The notes under the pieces were generated by a model that saw nothing but the letters and a program-made list of their open reading frames with translations, had not been told where the DNA came from and did no database searches. A stretch of 64,000 nt of DNA from Batillaria attramentaria (Eukaryota; Mollusca; Gastropoda; Batillariidae). The translations under genes were made by a program, and so were the position numbers. The DNA lies in assembly GCA_018292915.2 (NCBI GenBank), contig JACVVK020000214.1:536001-600000 (forward strand), given 5' to 3'. Shown here piece by piece: positions 1 through 12,305 of the stretch (positions are counted from its first letter, which is position 1; each line of letters opens with the position of its first letter).

Positions 1-3000
1 GAGTTCTCAGGTCATACCTGGTTTTCTGGCGATCCTGGGCATTTTCTGCGGCACTTGCGGCCATCTTGTATGACTCCTGGAGGCGACGCTTCAGCTCTGT
101 CACGTAAGTGGTGTGGTCCTTTGAGTCGTCATTGCGGTTCAGCCCAAAGACAAGGTCAACTGGCAAACGTGGATGACGACCGAACATGAGGAAGTAAGGG
201 GCGTAACCTGTTCCTTCATGCTTCGTGCAGTTGTACGCATGTACCAGAGGCGCGACGTACTTGTGCCACTGTGTCTTCTTGTCTGCCTCCAAGGTTCCCA
301 GCATTCCCAGCAGTGTGCGGTTAAACCTTTCTGTCATCCCGTTCCCCATCGGATGGTAGGCTGAGGTTCGAGACTTCTCGATTCCCGCGATGTTGCAGAG
401 CTCTTTGATGACCTTGCTCTCGAAATTCGCTCCTTGGTCCGAGTGTAGTCGCTTGGGGAAACCGTAGTGGACAAGGAAATGATTGAGGAGAGCTTCAGCT
501 GTTGTTCTGGCTGTCTGGTTCCTCGTGGGTATCGCTTGGGCGTACCTGGTGAAGTGGTCCGTGATCACCAGGATGCTCTGGTATCCTCCTGATGATGTCT
601 CCAGGGAAAGGTAGTCCATGCATACGAGCTCGAGTGGCTGGCTGGAGGTGATGTTTACCAGGGGAGCCTTGTCACCAACAGCCTTCCTGCGTATGCACCT
701 GGGACAGTCCTGACACCAGCTCTCTATATCCCGGGACATACCTGGCCACCAGAAGCGTTCACGTACCAGTCCTGCTGTTCTGTCTCTTCCAGGATGCCCT
801 ATGTCATTGTGGAGACCTCTGAGTGCACGCTTGATGAAGCTTTCTGGGAGCACAACTTGCAGCTTGCTGCCTTCATCTGTCTTGGTCTGTCTGTGCAACA
901 CTCCACGTTTCAGGATCAAGTTCTCGAAATTCTTCATCATGGTGGTGTGTGTGGACGTGCCTTCAATGCGTTGTCGCGGTGGTTTCCTCTTGGCTCTGAT
1001 GTACTTCAGCCATGGTCCGATGATGGGGTCTTCAGCCTGAGCTCTCCACCAATCACGGTCGGTAAATTCTGTGAGCTCCTGGCCTTCAACTTCGCCCAGC
1101 ACATCGACCGCAGCTGCTGACAGACAATGGGTCTCTGCAACACACACGTCATCAGGCTGGCAGATGGTTTGCACTGACTCGGTTGAAATCTCGCTCCTTG
1201 CTGCGTCACGTCCAGTTGGCATTCTTGACAGGGTGTCCGCGTCGGTGTTGTTGATCCCTGGTTTGTAGCGAATACTGAACTTGAAGGCAGCAAGCGCGGC
1301 GAGCCAGCGGTGGCCTGTGGCATCGAGCTTGGCTGTAGAAAGCACGTAGGTCAGCGGGTTGTTGTCCGTGAAGACCACGAATTCTGCTCCATACAGGTAA
1401 TCTTTAAACTTCTCACAGACCGCCCATTTCAGTGCCAAGAACTCCAGCTTGTGTGCAGGGTAATTCCTTTCCGCCTTGCTCAGAGACCTGCTGGCATACG
1501 CAATCACCCGCTGGTGTCCTTCCTGCTCCTGATACAGGATGGCTCCTAGCCCTTGCTGTGAAGCATCTGTATGCAGCTGGAAAGGCCGGTCGTAATCAGC
1601 GTAGCCGAGAATGGGTGGAGAAGAAAGTATTTTTTTCAGGCGTTGGAAAGCAGACTCCTCTTCTGGACCCCAGTTCCATGGTTTCGTGCTGGTCTGACTT
1701 TTCTTGCCGCGTTGCTTCTTGGCTGGCGTCGGCATCAGTGCTGTCAACGGCGCAGCGATCTTTGAAAAATCCTTCACCATGCGACGGTAGTAGCCTGCAA
1801 AACCAAGAAAGCGCCGAACTTCCTCAGGAGTGGTAGGCGTGGGCCATGTTCTGATAGCTTCTGTCTTGGCAGGGTCAGGACCAATTCCGTCGGCAGAAAC
1901 AGTATGTCCCACGTACACCACCTTATCCCTTGCAAAGTGGCACTTCTTGGGATTCAGCTTGAGCCCAGCTTCCTGCAGTCTGGTGAACACCTTCCTGAGT
2001 CTTTCTTGATGTTCTTCAAAAGTCCTGGAGAATATGATGAGATCATCCAAAAAGATTAGGCATATTCTCATATTCATGTCTTGAAATATGTCTTCCATTA
2101 GACGCTGGTATGTTGCAGGAGCGTTGCAAAGTCCGAAAGGCAGCTGGTTGTATTCAAAAAATCCTAGTGGACCCACGGTGAATGCAGTTCTCTCTTTATG
2201 CGCCTCCTCAATCTCTATCTGATAGTAGCCACTCTTCATGTCTAGCACGGTGAAATATTGGGACCCGGCCAAACAATCCAAGATGTCTTCCACCCTCAGG
2301 AGTGCATATGCATCCTTGACAGTGCGCTGGTTCAGTTGTCTGAAGTCGGTACACAACCGTATACGACCATCCTTCCATCTGGCTAGCACTATGTTGGATG
2401 CCCAAGGACTGTGTGAACGGCGAATCACTCCACTTGCCAGTAGCTGTTGAAGGTGTGATCTGACCTCATCGATCATGGAAGGCGGGATTCGGCGATGGGC
2501 TTGTTTGAAAGGTCGTTCGTCTTCCAGGTCGATCCTGTGCCGAACCCTTGATGTCAGACCCACATCTTCCTCTGACTTGGCAAAGACATCGCTAAACTCC
2601 ACAATCAGTTGCTTCATCTCCTCTGTCTGCTCTGGTGACAAAATGTCGGACTGGAAGTCTACCGTAGACAGAAGAGGGTGTTCCTGCAGATCAGTGTGGG
2701 ATTCTTCCAGTGATGTGATGTCTACAGGCTGAACCTCACACAGTATGCTCCTTGGGTTCACAGTCACCGTGTGCGTGGACAAGTTGGACAGGATCACGTC
2801 TACAGCGCCTGTTGCTGATCCTCTGTAGTGGATGAGGCTCGGGCTGAGGTCTAAGTCTGGGTTGGTGGCAGGGTGTGGCTGCAGCAAGGCACAAGTCTGG
2901 TGGTAAGGCATAGGGTTGTGGAGGTACCCCTTGACCGTGACTTGCTCATTTGGCTTCAAGGTTACTCGGCCAGTCTCTGCTGACTTGACGACTGCAACTC

Positions 3001-3784
3001 TGTAGCACTGTCGGGCCAGCTTCTTCTCCCTCTGGCAGATACACTGGAGAGCCAGGTGCCATGCTGTGTGGTTGGAGATCTTCTGCAGAAACCTACACCC
3101 TTGCTGATTTCTCCCAGTTTCAGCCAGTCGTGACAGAAAATTCGTGCCTAGCAGGATCGGAACTGTGGCGTTGAACTGTGTTGCGGGCACAACTAACAAC
3201 AGGCAGGGCTGCACAGTGTTACCGAGTCCTGTTTCGATGTCCACCTTCACGAAGCCCTTGTATGGAAGTGGTTGGCCATCAGCACACTCAGTGTGTAGCA
3301 GTCTGTCCACTTGATGTAGCTCAAGGTGCTTCAAGTGCTGCTCGTAGAAATTCTCACTTACAGTTGACACTGAAGATCCGGTGTCCAACAACGCGGTAGT
3401 AGTCACACCTTCTACGTCGACAGTTGCCTCGTTTGAATTTCCTACCAACTCGTCCAAGTCAGTTGTCTTTTCAGCATGGCAGTGAATTCTTGGGTTGTCT
3501 TGATACCTCGCATCACGTGCCCGTCTGTAGAAGTCTGGCCGTCGAAGATGGTCAAGACGCATTCGGCATCCGATCTGAATATGGCCTCTTTCTCCACAGC
3601 GATAACAGATAGGACCACCTAAATCCTGCTGGTAGCCCTGATCATTCTCATCACTAACACAAAACGCATCGTCAGCCTCATAACTGTCTTGGGCTAACTT
3701 CATCTGTTTCAACTCATCTAACTCAGTTTTAAGCTTCTCTACTGCCTTCTTGAGAACAGTTAGGGCCGTAACATGATCCGACAT
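1..3784 (-). CDS. pol: Ty3/gypsy retrotransposon pol polyprotein, 3' end outside window
   Basis: The minus frame from ATG at 3784 is open to position 1 (about 1261 codons) and continues beyond the window. Domains in order: a short coiled coil (residues 1-35), one CCHC zinc knuckle (CYRCGERGH, about 60), aspartic protease with the canonical LLDTGSS motif (about 132), reverse transcriptase with FLDD at the active site (about 578), RNase H, an integrase zinc-binding HHCC region, and the integrase core with D, D and E in MDYLS, HSDQG and MTERFNR. The protein would copy the element RNA into DNA and integrate it. An in-frame TAG about 25 bp upstream of the ATG fixes the 5' limit of the frame. I checked several stretches for stop codons in this frame and found none, so the copy may be young. 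No gag capsid domain is fused to it. Confidence 0.93.
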   Translation of the reverse strand, partial: MSDHVTALTVLKKAVEKLKTELDELKQMKLAQDSYEADDAFCVSDENDQGYQQDLGGPICYRCGERGHIQIGCRMRLDHLRRPDFYRRARDARYQDNPRIHCHAEKTTDLDELVGNSNEATVDVEGVTTTALLDTGSSVSTVSENFYEQHLKHLELHQVDRLLHTECADGQPLPYKGFVKVDIETGLGNTVQPCLLLVVPATQFNATVPILLGTNFLSRLAETGRNQQGCRFLQKISNHTAWHLALQCICQREKKLARQCYRVAVVKSAETGRVTLKPNEQVTVKGYLHNPMPYHQTCALLQPHPATNPDLDLSPSLIHYRGSATGAVDVILSNLSTHTVTVNPRSILCEVQPVDITSLEESHTDLQEHPLLSTVDFQSDILSPEQTEEMKQLIVEFSDVFAKSEEDVGLTSRVRHRIDLEDERPFKQAHRRIPPSMIDEVRSHLQQLLASGVIRRSHSPWASNIVLARWKDGRIRLCTDFRQLNQRTVKDAYALLRVEDILDCLAGSQYFTVLDMKSGYYQIEIEEAHKERTAFTVGPLGFFEYNQLPFGLCNAPATYQRLMEDIFQDMNMRICLIFLDDLIIFSRTFEEHQERLRKVFTRLQEAGLKLNPKKCHFARDKVVYVGHTVSADGIGPDPAKTEAIRTWPTPTTPEEVRRFLGFAGYYRRMVKDFSKIAAPLTALMPTPAKKQRGKKSQTSTKPWNWGPEEESAFQRLKKILSSPPILGYADYDRPFQLHTDASQQGLGAILYQEQEGHQRVIAYASRSLSKAERNYPAHKLEFLALKWAVCEKFKDYLYGAEFVVFTDNNPLTYVLSTAKLDATGHRWLAALAAFKFSIRYKPGINNTDADTLSRMPTGRDAARSEISTESVQTICQPDDVCVAETHCLSAAAVDVLGEVEGQELTEFTDRDWWRAQAEDPIIGPWLKYIRAKRKPPRQRIEGTSTHTTMMKNFENLILKRGVLHRQTKTDEGSKLQVVLPESFIKRALRGLHNDIGHPGRDRTAGLVRERFWWPGMSRDIESWCQDCPRCIRRKAVGDKAPLVNITSSQPLELVCMDYLSLETSSGGYQSILVITDHFTRYAQAIPTRNQTARTTAEALLNHFLVHYGFPKRLHSDQGANFESKVIKELCNIAGIEKSRTSAYHPMGNGMTERFNRTLLGMLGTLEADKKTQWHKYVAPLVHAYNCTKHEGTGYAPYFLMFGRHPRLPVDLVFGLNRNDDSKDHTTYVTELKRRLQESYKMAASAAENAQDRQKTRYDLRT

Positions 3785-4404
3785 GATTAACCACCAACTG
3801 CACCCAAGCTAACATCTACTAATGTGCACTAGGGTATAAAAGCATCTCAAACTTTACCCTCTGACTCACCATGATCACTAATCCGTTCGTCTAACTCAAG
3901 ACTAATGGCTAAGTGTTCACTAACAACCAGTAGCAAGTGAAATCAATTACCACTACCCCAGATAACTCACTGTGCTATACCACAACCAAATTAACAAAGT
4001 CTATCTACAACAACTGAAGACTATCATGAGCTAACTCAGTTGTATGTACCAAACACTAACTCCTTACTTGACTATCTCACCTCCAGGTGTCTTACACTAT
4101 CACACTCTCTATCAAAGTATGGAGAACGTAATAATGTTCTGTGAGTGCCAGATACTTACCTCAAAATCAAAACCAATCAGACTAATAAAACAAAATATGT
4201 CTAGGATGGCATCAACCGGCACTAGCGTATATACTCAGTACGTCACTATCGAAATTGAATTACCAAGGCATGATTTCAAAGTTCAGTCACAAATAACAAA
4301 CATCACAAAATCACGCCATGCATAAAATCAAGTCATCTCCAGAGATAGTTAATCATTCAACCATAAAAAATCAACTCTAGCTCAGGAACTAAAGTACCAA
4401 GTGT

Positions 4405-4446
<42 letters not shown>

Positions 4447-6201
4447 CAACCAGTCAGCAGAATAGAGTAAACCTTGCTAAAGTCTGATATGCAAACCCCT
4501 TTTTTCCACAAACTCAGACTAAAATCAGAGACATACTCTGCTAAAATCAATGACTGATAACAGCTGAAAGCGATCTCAAATATCACTCACTTGTTTACCA
4601 GCAAACTCTAAATCTAAATATTTCAACTCAAGTTACATGGTAAAGACACACAACTTAACTTACTAACCAATGAACATAAGAGAAAATGTGCCTTTTTTCC
4701 AAAATCGAATGTAGGAAATCAACAAATTACTGGCAAGGACCCACTCCAACAGGTACGTACAGCCAAACAAAAGAAGTTTCCACACACAGGCTTAAATAAT
4801 TTCAAAAGCCTATGTTATTTCCCTGGAAAATGTACAACCGTGTTAAAAACAGCAAAATCCATCAAAGTCCGTTGTCACTCACAATCATGAAATTTCTTCC
4901 GAGAAAGAAAGTAAGTCTGTGAGCGAATGGAAATTTTCCACTAAATGAACCAACGTTTCAATAGCATGCAATCACTAAAATGTCTTTTTAAAAATAGCTG
5001 TTCTCTTGCACGGTACTGACTAACGAACAGACTGACTAATGCATAACCACACTAACCAACTCTCATCAATATCAACACTATGCCTATCAGTGATGAGTGA
5101 TGATGAACCCCCCCAAAAAAAAATGTATTTCAATTTCAAAGTTCAATTATACATTCAAAAACTCAAGTTTTCTTTTCAACGCAATGTTCAACTCACTGAG
5201 GCAGAACTATCAACTCAGGAACGTACACCTTCAGAATGCGTTTATAAAAGAAGTTCAACTGCCTATGGTATTCCGACTCAAATCAAAGATGAATCAAAAT
5301 GTTACTGTCACCAGTTTAGTTCAACAATTTTTAAAAAAATTTTCAAAAGAGAAAAAAAACTTTCAAAAGTTTCCTACCTCAAGTATTACAATCTTTTTTT
5401 CTATAACTTGAACAAAAATTTATCACCAGTTATTGAAGCCAGTAAATAAAATCTCAAGCAAGAAAAAGACTCAAACTAAAAATATTAAGATGACAAGCCT
5501 GAGGTTCTCTTGGGCCGAAGGGCGATCGTTCTGCAGTGGTTCCTCAGTCCAGCTGTCAGGTCAAGGTCGGATGCCGGTCGACAGGTGCTGGCGACAGGTG
5601 CTGGCGAAGTCAACACAATGACTGCAACACCCTTGAGGAGGGGAGACAACAGGTGGAGTGTGCCACGATGATGCAGCTGATGGCGACACACTAATCACAA
5701 ATCTCTCTCTCCCCCTCCCTCCTCACTTGAAGCACTGGCCTGCGCAGCTGGTGTAGACTTCAGCAGCTACACGGGTCACGAACACCACCAGCACCACGAA
5801 GGAGTAGTAGACCGCACATGGGAGACTGAAGACAGTGCAGCGCCAACAGGTACCAGCGTGATGGGACACGATCAGCAGACCCTGGAGGCTTGACCAGCTG
5901 AAGCATGTAGGAGTGTAGACTGGACCCAGCCACAGTGTAGACGAGAGGACCGGAAACAGCCGACAGGAACGCAGCCTCGTGGAGGACTACCAGAACTTGG
6001 GGACGTGACGTTCTGGCATGACGTGGGAGCGCAGCCACACACTGGAACCAAGGAATGACAGCAGGGCTCCTTCCAAATGATTAGTCCTCCGACATAGCGC
6101 TTCAGGAGAAGGGTCTCACAGCCAGGGCTTGTCAGCTTTTCAATTTCTCCTCCCTCCAGTGAACAAGAGGGCATCATAGGCAGCAGCAGTAGTACAGCAG
6201 A
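3785..6201 (-). other. Leader region of the minus-strand gypsy element, no gag visible
   Basis: About 2.4 kb lie between the pol ATG and the primer binding site. A gag gene is expected here, but the minus strand shows only short frames. The 188-residue minus frame at 5872-6438 runs through the primer binding site into the LTR and looks like chance. 3800-5500 is AT-rich and contains a (TG)n tract at about 4409-4442. Either gag was lost or replaced, or it is too degraded to see. Confidence 0.5.
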
Positions 6202-6216
6202 ACTCATTGGGCGCCA
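6199..6216 (-). promoter_or_regulatory. Primer binding site of the minus-strand gypsy element
   Basis: On the minus strand the sequence TGGCGCCCAATGAG starts at 6216, one base after the CA end of the 5' LTR. TGGCGCCC is the usual start of a site complementary to a tRNA 3' end, where minus-strand DNA synthesis is primed. The matching tRNA was not identified. Confidence 0.7.
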
Positions 6217-6217
6217 T

Positions 6218-6440
6218 TGTTGCGGGGTGTATGGATTGGGAGGTATAGCCCACACTTGCACACAATCCCCACCCAGGGGTATAGGGTTCTCTGCTGAAGG
6301 ACTAGCGACTGCCGATGTCTCTCTCAAGTCTTTATTTACGTGATTCGATGATAATATATACAGATGATGATGACAATGAAAGACGAAGACGACAATGAAG
6401 CGAAAAGCGAAGCCAAAATGAAAGACCCTGAAACACAAAC
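6218..6440 (-). repeat. Inner part of the 5' LTR of the minus-strand gypsy element
   Basis: On the plus strand the LTR begins TGTTGCGGGG at 6218, the inverse of the expected CA terminus. An AATAAA signal on the minus strand at about 6329-6334 and a TATA-like stretch at about 6352-6360 fit an R/U5 boundary. The outer limit cannot be set, because the partner LTR is outside the window and no clear CAACA terminus was found. The end given is arbitrary. Confidence 0.55.
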
Positions 6441-7783
6441 AATTGTGTCACTAAACTACACTAACTGTTCACATCCTTCTAACAAACTAGCCCTACATGA
6501 AAGTAGAACTTACTCCATAATTATACAACTAGATACTGAACATGATTCCTCCAACAGCAACAGAAAGTTACTCTTTATCAAAATCAGTTATCATAACCAA
6601 CTGCACTACAAATTTCACTGTTAATACTGACAGTCTAACACACATGCTTTTGACATTTCATAAAGACTACTCACATTTACAACATCTTCCATTCTGGTTA
6701 AAAACATTGAATTTCATAAAAACATATTACTAGTAATCATATTATGCTAACAATAATTATGCCTACCTTGTCAGTGTGACCAAGGTGTAAAGATGTGCAA
6801 AAACCAAGTCTCAGCAAAACAGGACTACAGCATCATGCTTCCACAAAATTTTGCAAGAAAGTGAATACATGTACATAGGCTGTATGAGCAGCAACACTGA
6901 ACACTAACTGAGTTGTATTCATACTCACACATGCAAAAAGCATGACCAGAACTGGTCTTACTAGTCTGAATACATGTCTGACTACTCAGTAACCAAGAGC
7001 AGATCACCAATGCAAGATGCTACCATCCAGTACATACTAACTCTGGCATAATAGTAACCAGTTATCTTTAATAATTACTAATTCCGTGTTTGCACCTCAC
7101 AGAACATTTCACTACAATACTCAGTTAACTGTACTGGAACCTCTAATACTATTTTCTAACTATCCTTAATCACCTAGCAGCTTAATATTAAAACTTAAAA
7201 CATAACCAAAGGTAAAAGACCACTGAAGTTCAAACTAACCTGCCTAACTACCTAACTTATTCTAGCTAACTTTCACTGTAAATATCTAGTCAGATTACTG
7301 CTACTGACTACTACAATATTAAACACACTGTGTCCACCTCTGTCTTCACTCATTCACATTCACACAGATTTTAATCACTCTGCCACACCCACAAAACTTG
7401 AAAATAAATGTGATTCTAAGTTCCGAAACTTAACAGCTGAGCTGACCCTTCACACCACGTGATTGTAATGTGTTCATGTGCAGTGTGTGAGAGAATGCAT
7501 GAGATTCACGTGAGCGTGTGTGTTGGGTTCTGTTCACGGCACTTTTAGCCTATTCAAGAAATTTGGTAAAGTGCCTGTACAATTCTTAGTTATTGTTATT
7601 ATTGTTATCACCATAATTTATTATTATTATTATTATACGTGAACAAAGTAAACGCGCTGGAGCAGATTTTAAGACCACTGACCCCAAAGTAGCAACCTCT
7701 TGGTGAAACACTTTTTGGGCTCAGTTGGAGGTGCTCAACCTGGTGGCTCCTTTAACTATAAAGGTCTTCACTCTTAGGAGAAA
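6441..7783. other. AT-rich region between gypsy LTR and Ig gene
   Basis: No gene recognised. It probably contains the outer part of the gypsy LTR and the promoter region of the Ig gene. A (TAT)n tract lies at about 7610-7637, and a TATAAA occurs at about 7757, only 27 bp before the ATG of the Ig gene, so it is too close to be a certain promoter for that ATG. Confidence 0.5.
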
Positions 7784-7826
7784 ATGCAGTTTACTTTTGG
7801 ACTCTGCTTAGGCACTTTTTACTTTA
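7784..7826 (+). CDS. Ig receptor exon 1: signal peptide
   Basis: ATG plus 13 codons and one base, ending at a perfect donor GTAAGT (7827). It encodes MQFTFGLCLGTFYF, a hydrophobic core. Joined in phase 1 to exon 2 it gives a Ser-Ala-Gln junction typical of signal peptidase sites. The start was chosen because the donor and phase match exon 2. Confidence 0.72.
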
Positions 7827-8319
7827 GTAAGTTAGTCACAAGTGTTTGTGGAAGTTTCGTGGGGGGGGGGGGGGGGGGGTGTAAATCATTTCAGGCTGAG
7901 TTTATTTCAGTGTGCCTTTGGGACGCAGAAGAAAAACAATACTGCACGTCCCTTGCACGCAACACCTGCTACTGCTTAATTTTATACCCTGCAGATGGGA
8001 AACTTTGAGAGAATAAATTGCTAAATTGAAAAGTTTTCTGTCTTGGACAACTCACTAGTCATAGTCATGCTATGAAAAAAAACAGTGTGACTGTGAGATG
8101 AATCTATTGAATAATATATTTCTGTCTTGGGGTCATTTGTAAGTCTTGGGGTGTGACATAGGGTTGATAAAATAATTATGTTAAAATTTGTTTTATTCTT
8201 TTTCAGCCACACGTCAGAGATATTGTAATTGTCAAAAATGCAGTCATTTCAGAAATTCTGATTGAGGTCATTAGTGTCTGCTATTAAAAATGAATAGAGG
8301 ATACACACACACACACACA

Positions 8320-8370
<51 letters not shown>

Positions 8371-11300
8371 TTATATATACATGTATATTGTATATATATA
8401 TCCTAATTCACTCCTAGTGTTCAAATACTTCTCAATCAACCCCTCCACCCCCCCCCCCCCCCCCCCCCCCGCACACACACACACACCCCTTTTCAGTAGA
8501 ACAGGGATGAGAAAAGTACACTGTGATTGTGGTTTAATTGGTGATGGATTTTACTGGTGCTTGAGTTGCTTCTGACAATTTTTTCTGTTATCTGATCATA
8601 TATCTATAATATGTATCTATGATATATATGGTTTGATGTAAACAGGTGCACAGTCGACATGTGTTGCCCCAGCTGTGGAAGTGGGAGAGCCGGCCAACAT
8701 CTACTGCTACTTTCCCGCTTCACTTACTGATGATAGAAGCATTTTGATAAGAAGATTTGGGAAAGACTTTCCAAGTAATGTGCATTTTTTTTCTTTTTTT
8801 TTTTTTAATACTGTATTTTAAGTTTACAAACAAAGACAAGGAGCAATATCTGAATGTGTTCAAAAGAACATGTATCCTACATAACATATCCTGTATCGTA
8901 CATAGCTGCTTCCAGTCCCAGTTTACGTGCGTACGTATTACTTAAATCAGGCCTGATGAAAACAAAATTTTTCTGGTAGCCCACCGTGCTACAACGTAAA
9001 AGTTGGTAGCCCAGAAAAAAACCTGGTAGTCCACATGTCGACAAGAGCGAAAATCGGAGGACTTTGAAAATTCTCGTACGTGAAACCACGAGTACCCGGA
9101 TGCTTCTCCGCCGTATTTTGAAAGCATCATCTTCAATCGTTTATAGCGAGACAAAACGTTCTAACGCTGGAGAATGGCGGTGTAAGCGGGAAAGTCCATT
9201 CGCGTCATCACACGCTGTGCTGACGATCGTGCTCGGCGAGCAAAGTGGAGTGGGTAGAAACATTGTTCAGTATACAGTACATCAGTTTTGATGATAAGTA
9301 AATAATCATGGGCACTGCTTGCCGTCGACAGAGTTTCAAACAGACTTCAGAAAGACCGCTGACCCAACAGTGGCAGCATCATAAGTGAAACATTTTTCTA
9401 CACATTATGAGTCGCTCATCCTGCCACACGCCACTTTAAACGTGTACATTGTTTAGATTTTCCACATGTACAGATCTGTAGAGAAATTCAGAGGTTTTCA
9501 CAGTATCATCGTGGACCATAAAGATCAGTGTCAAATTTCAGCCTCGTGTTTTCAGTTCTCTGAGCTCTATAATCCTGATGCATTTTAATTTCTTTTCCTT
9601 GCAGTTACATACAAACAGATAACACTATTGGCAGATTTTTCTTTATGCAACAAAAAGAGAAAATGTACCCGAGTCAGAGTCAGAATGATATTTCATATTT
9701 ATTTTCTGATGTATAAATATTTAAACAACCACCAACAAAAAAACCCCTTTGTGTCCTTTATTTTCTGGTGTGTGTACTGTTTGTCTGTTGTTTATATTTC
9801 TGTGTGTGACAAACGCTGCATCGTTATTTTTCTGATGTGCTGATTCTTGATCAGTAGATGGGTGTTATTTTGATGTGTGCGGTTTACCGTAAATTACACA
9901 AAGATGTATTTTCTGTTTCCCAAAGGTAGTGGAAAAACTTTGGTCGACTGCTATCCAGAATGTGACCCCATTACTGAGGGGTACAGCTTCACTCGTGTCC
10001 CAGGACCAAACCAAACCTTGGTTATTACAGCAGCAAAGCTGGCAGATGCTGGAGAATATTCCTGCCAGACAACAGGTGGATCAGACGAAAGATGTGACCT
10101 CATCGTCACAGGTACGTGTGTTGCATAAACTTTTATGCTAATACAAACCACCAAATGATTTAAAAGAAAAACAGACACAGACTCCTTCAGGACAAATGTG
10201 TCAGATGACCCCTGGCAACTGAAAGGGCTCCGTTTCACATGGCATGGGCCGACGTGTTGGATTAAAATGCTCACTAGCGCTGTACTTAGCTTGTAGTGCG
10301 GTAACAGTGCGCTGTCCGATTTGCTGGCCCACTTTTGAACCGCCTTATAAAGGGCATGTCAGTGAAGGAAGGCCTCATCAGCTGGTCACAAGTTGCAAAC
10401 TGAGAGAAGCGCTGAGTGGTGAGGTACTATTCACTGACTTCTTTCGTGCATCAGACATGGGCGCGCTCCCCACCGGCACTCGCCACACGAATCAGAATGT
10501 CATACGTCATTTTGGAGAATTACACGGGAATGGTGTGGGCGCTCAAGACACCGGCAAAATGAAGCACTGTTTTGTGCATGTTATATATAATATATAATAT
10601 ATTGTTGGCTGCACAGAAATGTTAAAGTCATCAAGCGATGCAAAATAGAATTCTTATATAATATATTATTATTGTCAGGGAGTTCTGTTAGACAAATTAC
10701 AAATGTCTTATATTTAGATATAGGGTGTAAGTTTTTGGCCATTTTGTTGCTATAACAAATTGTAATTTTGAAAAAGTTCGTACTTTGGTTTTGCTCTTCT
10801 AGAGTGTCATTGACAAAACCAGCTGCAGCGTTTTTTCAGGTTGAATGTACAACTTTCACTTTGTCAACAACAAAAACAGCACAAATCCCTGGGTATGACC
10901 ATTGTAATTCAAATGAATTTCTTCAAGTTTTTCATGTGTCCAAAAATTTTGCATTGTTTAGTTTTTGGTTTGGGGGGTCAGAAAAAGGAAAGTTCCAGAG
11001 ATGATGTTGAATAATTTTTCACAACCTTTATATATATATATATATAGATTGTTCCTCGTCTGTAATCCGTGTATGTGATTCAGCTCATGTCTGGTGGAGG
11101 GGAGACAATTTCATTATTTACATCAGCAATAGCACCACCCACATTCAGAAATACCAGACACTTATATTTACCTGTAAAAGACAGACTAGATAAAAAGGAT
11201 AGTTAATACATTTATCACAGAAGGTATTGTACACTTTGGCTTTTTGGTTTTCAAAAGGACTGATTATGCTACTATATATTGTATCAGTGTTATATATATG

Positions 11301-12236
11301 TACTGTCGTTCATAACAGAAGTATAAATTACTACAGCCAAACACGATTAAAATGAGAATATCTTGGGTTTAAAAGGCATTTATCCTTCATTGACTTGCCT
11401 GATGATAGATAATGATAAGTCAAGCGTAGTAGTTCAACTGCTACTACTAATAATGGACCACTTGTATGGAATTCTCTTCTGCGAGCTCTAGTCTTTGTGC
11501 GAAATTCTCCCTCTCTCTCTCACTGACATAGAAAACCCATTCCCATATTTTAATACTCGGACCAGTATTTGGTTTTACCTTGAATATGCCTGTTGTTGTT
11601 TTGACTGTCTCACATCAAGCTTGAATACTTACTGGACTTGCCTGTTTCGAATATGTAGTCACACAAGAGCAAAATAATTAGGCTTTGAAGTAAAAATGCT
11701 TTGACTTGCGCTGAGATCAACTGTAGTGTGTTGGACTTGTTCATATCCACACGTATGCAGTTTACTTGTTTCTGTATAGTTGCTTCACTGAGACTAATAG
11801 TTAGGTTGGTCTGTCTTGAAATAGGTAGGGTAGGGGGATTAAATAATTTGTTGATAAGCGTCATGTACGGACTGACGAAAGCACGGCATTTCTGCTCAGT
11901 ACTGTTACGTTCATTATGTACCTACCACCGACCTACTTTCACAGTCTTACATTTTATTGTTGTGTGTTTTGCATGACGCACATCTTTCGAAAAATGATTC
12001 AGAGGTGACAACCACTCCTGCAACAGTTGGCACTACTGAGGGACAGAACGATGACAGTAAGCCATTCGTTTTGCCACACTTATACATGTCTAATGTACTC
12101 CTCTTACCCCATTTTAATTAACCTGATACATGTAGTCTTGGGATGAACATGCACTTGATAAAGTAAGTTACCAGGTATGCCATCTTTGTTTTTGTTGTTG
12201 GTACTATCCTCTATGGTGTTCATGGCAGCATTCGTG

Positions 12237-12305
<69 letters not shown>

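Noticed and set aside
794..2732. Plus-strand ORFs of 60-130 codons across the first 3 kb
   Set aside because: They are shadows of the minus-strand gypsy pol frame, which carries all the conserved motifs.
5039..5449. 136-codon plus frame, Lys/Asn/Phe-rich
   Set aside because: AT-rich chance frame on the antisense strand of the gypsy leader; no domain.
5872..6438. 188-codon minus frame
   Set aside because: It spans the primer binding site and LTR inner edge, is low in recognisable features, and does not resemble gag.
7757..7783. TATAAA as the promoter of the Ig receptor gene
   Set aside because: Only 27 bp before the ATG, so the expected start site would fall at or after the start codon.
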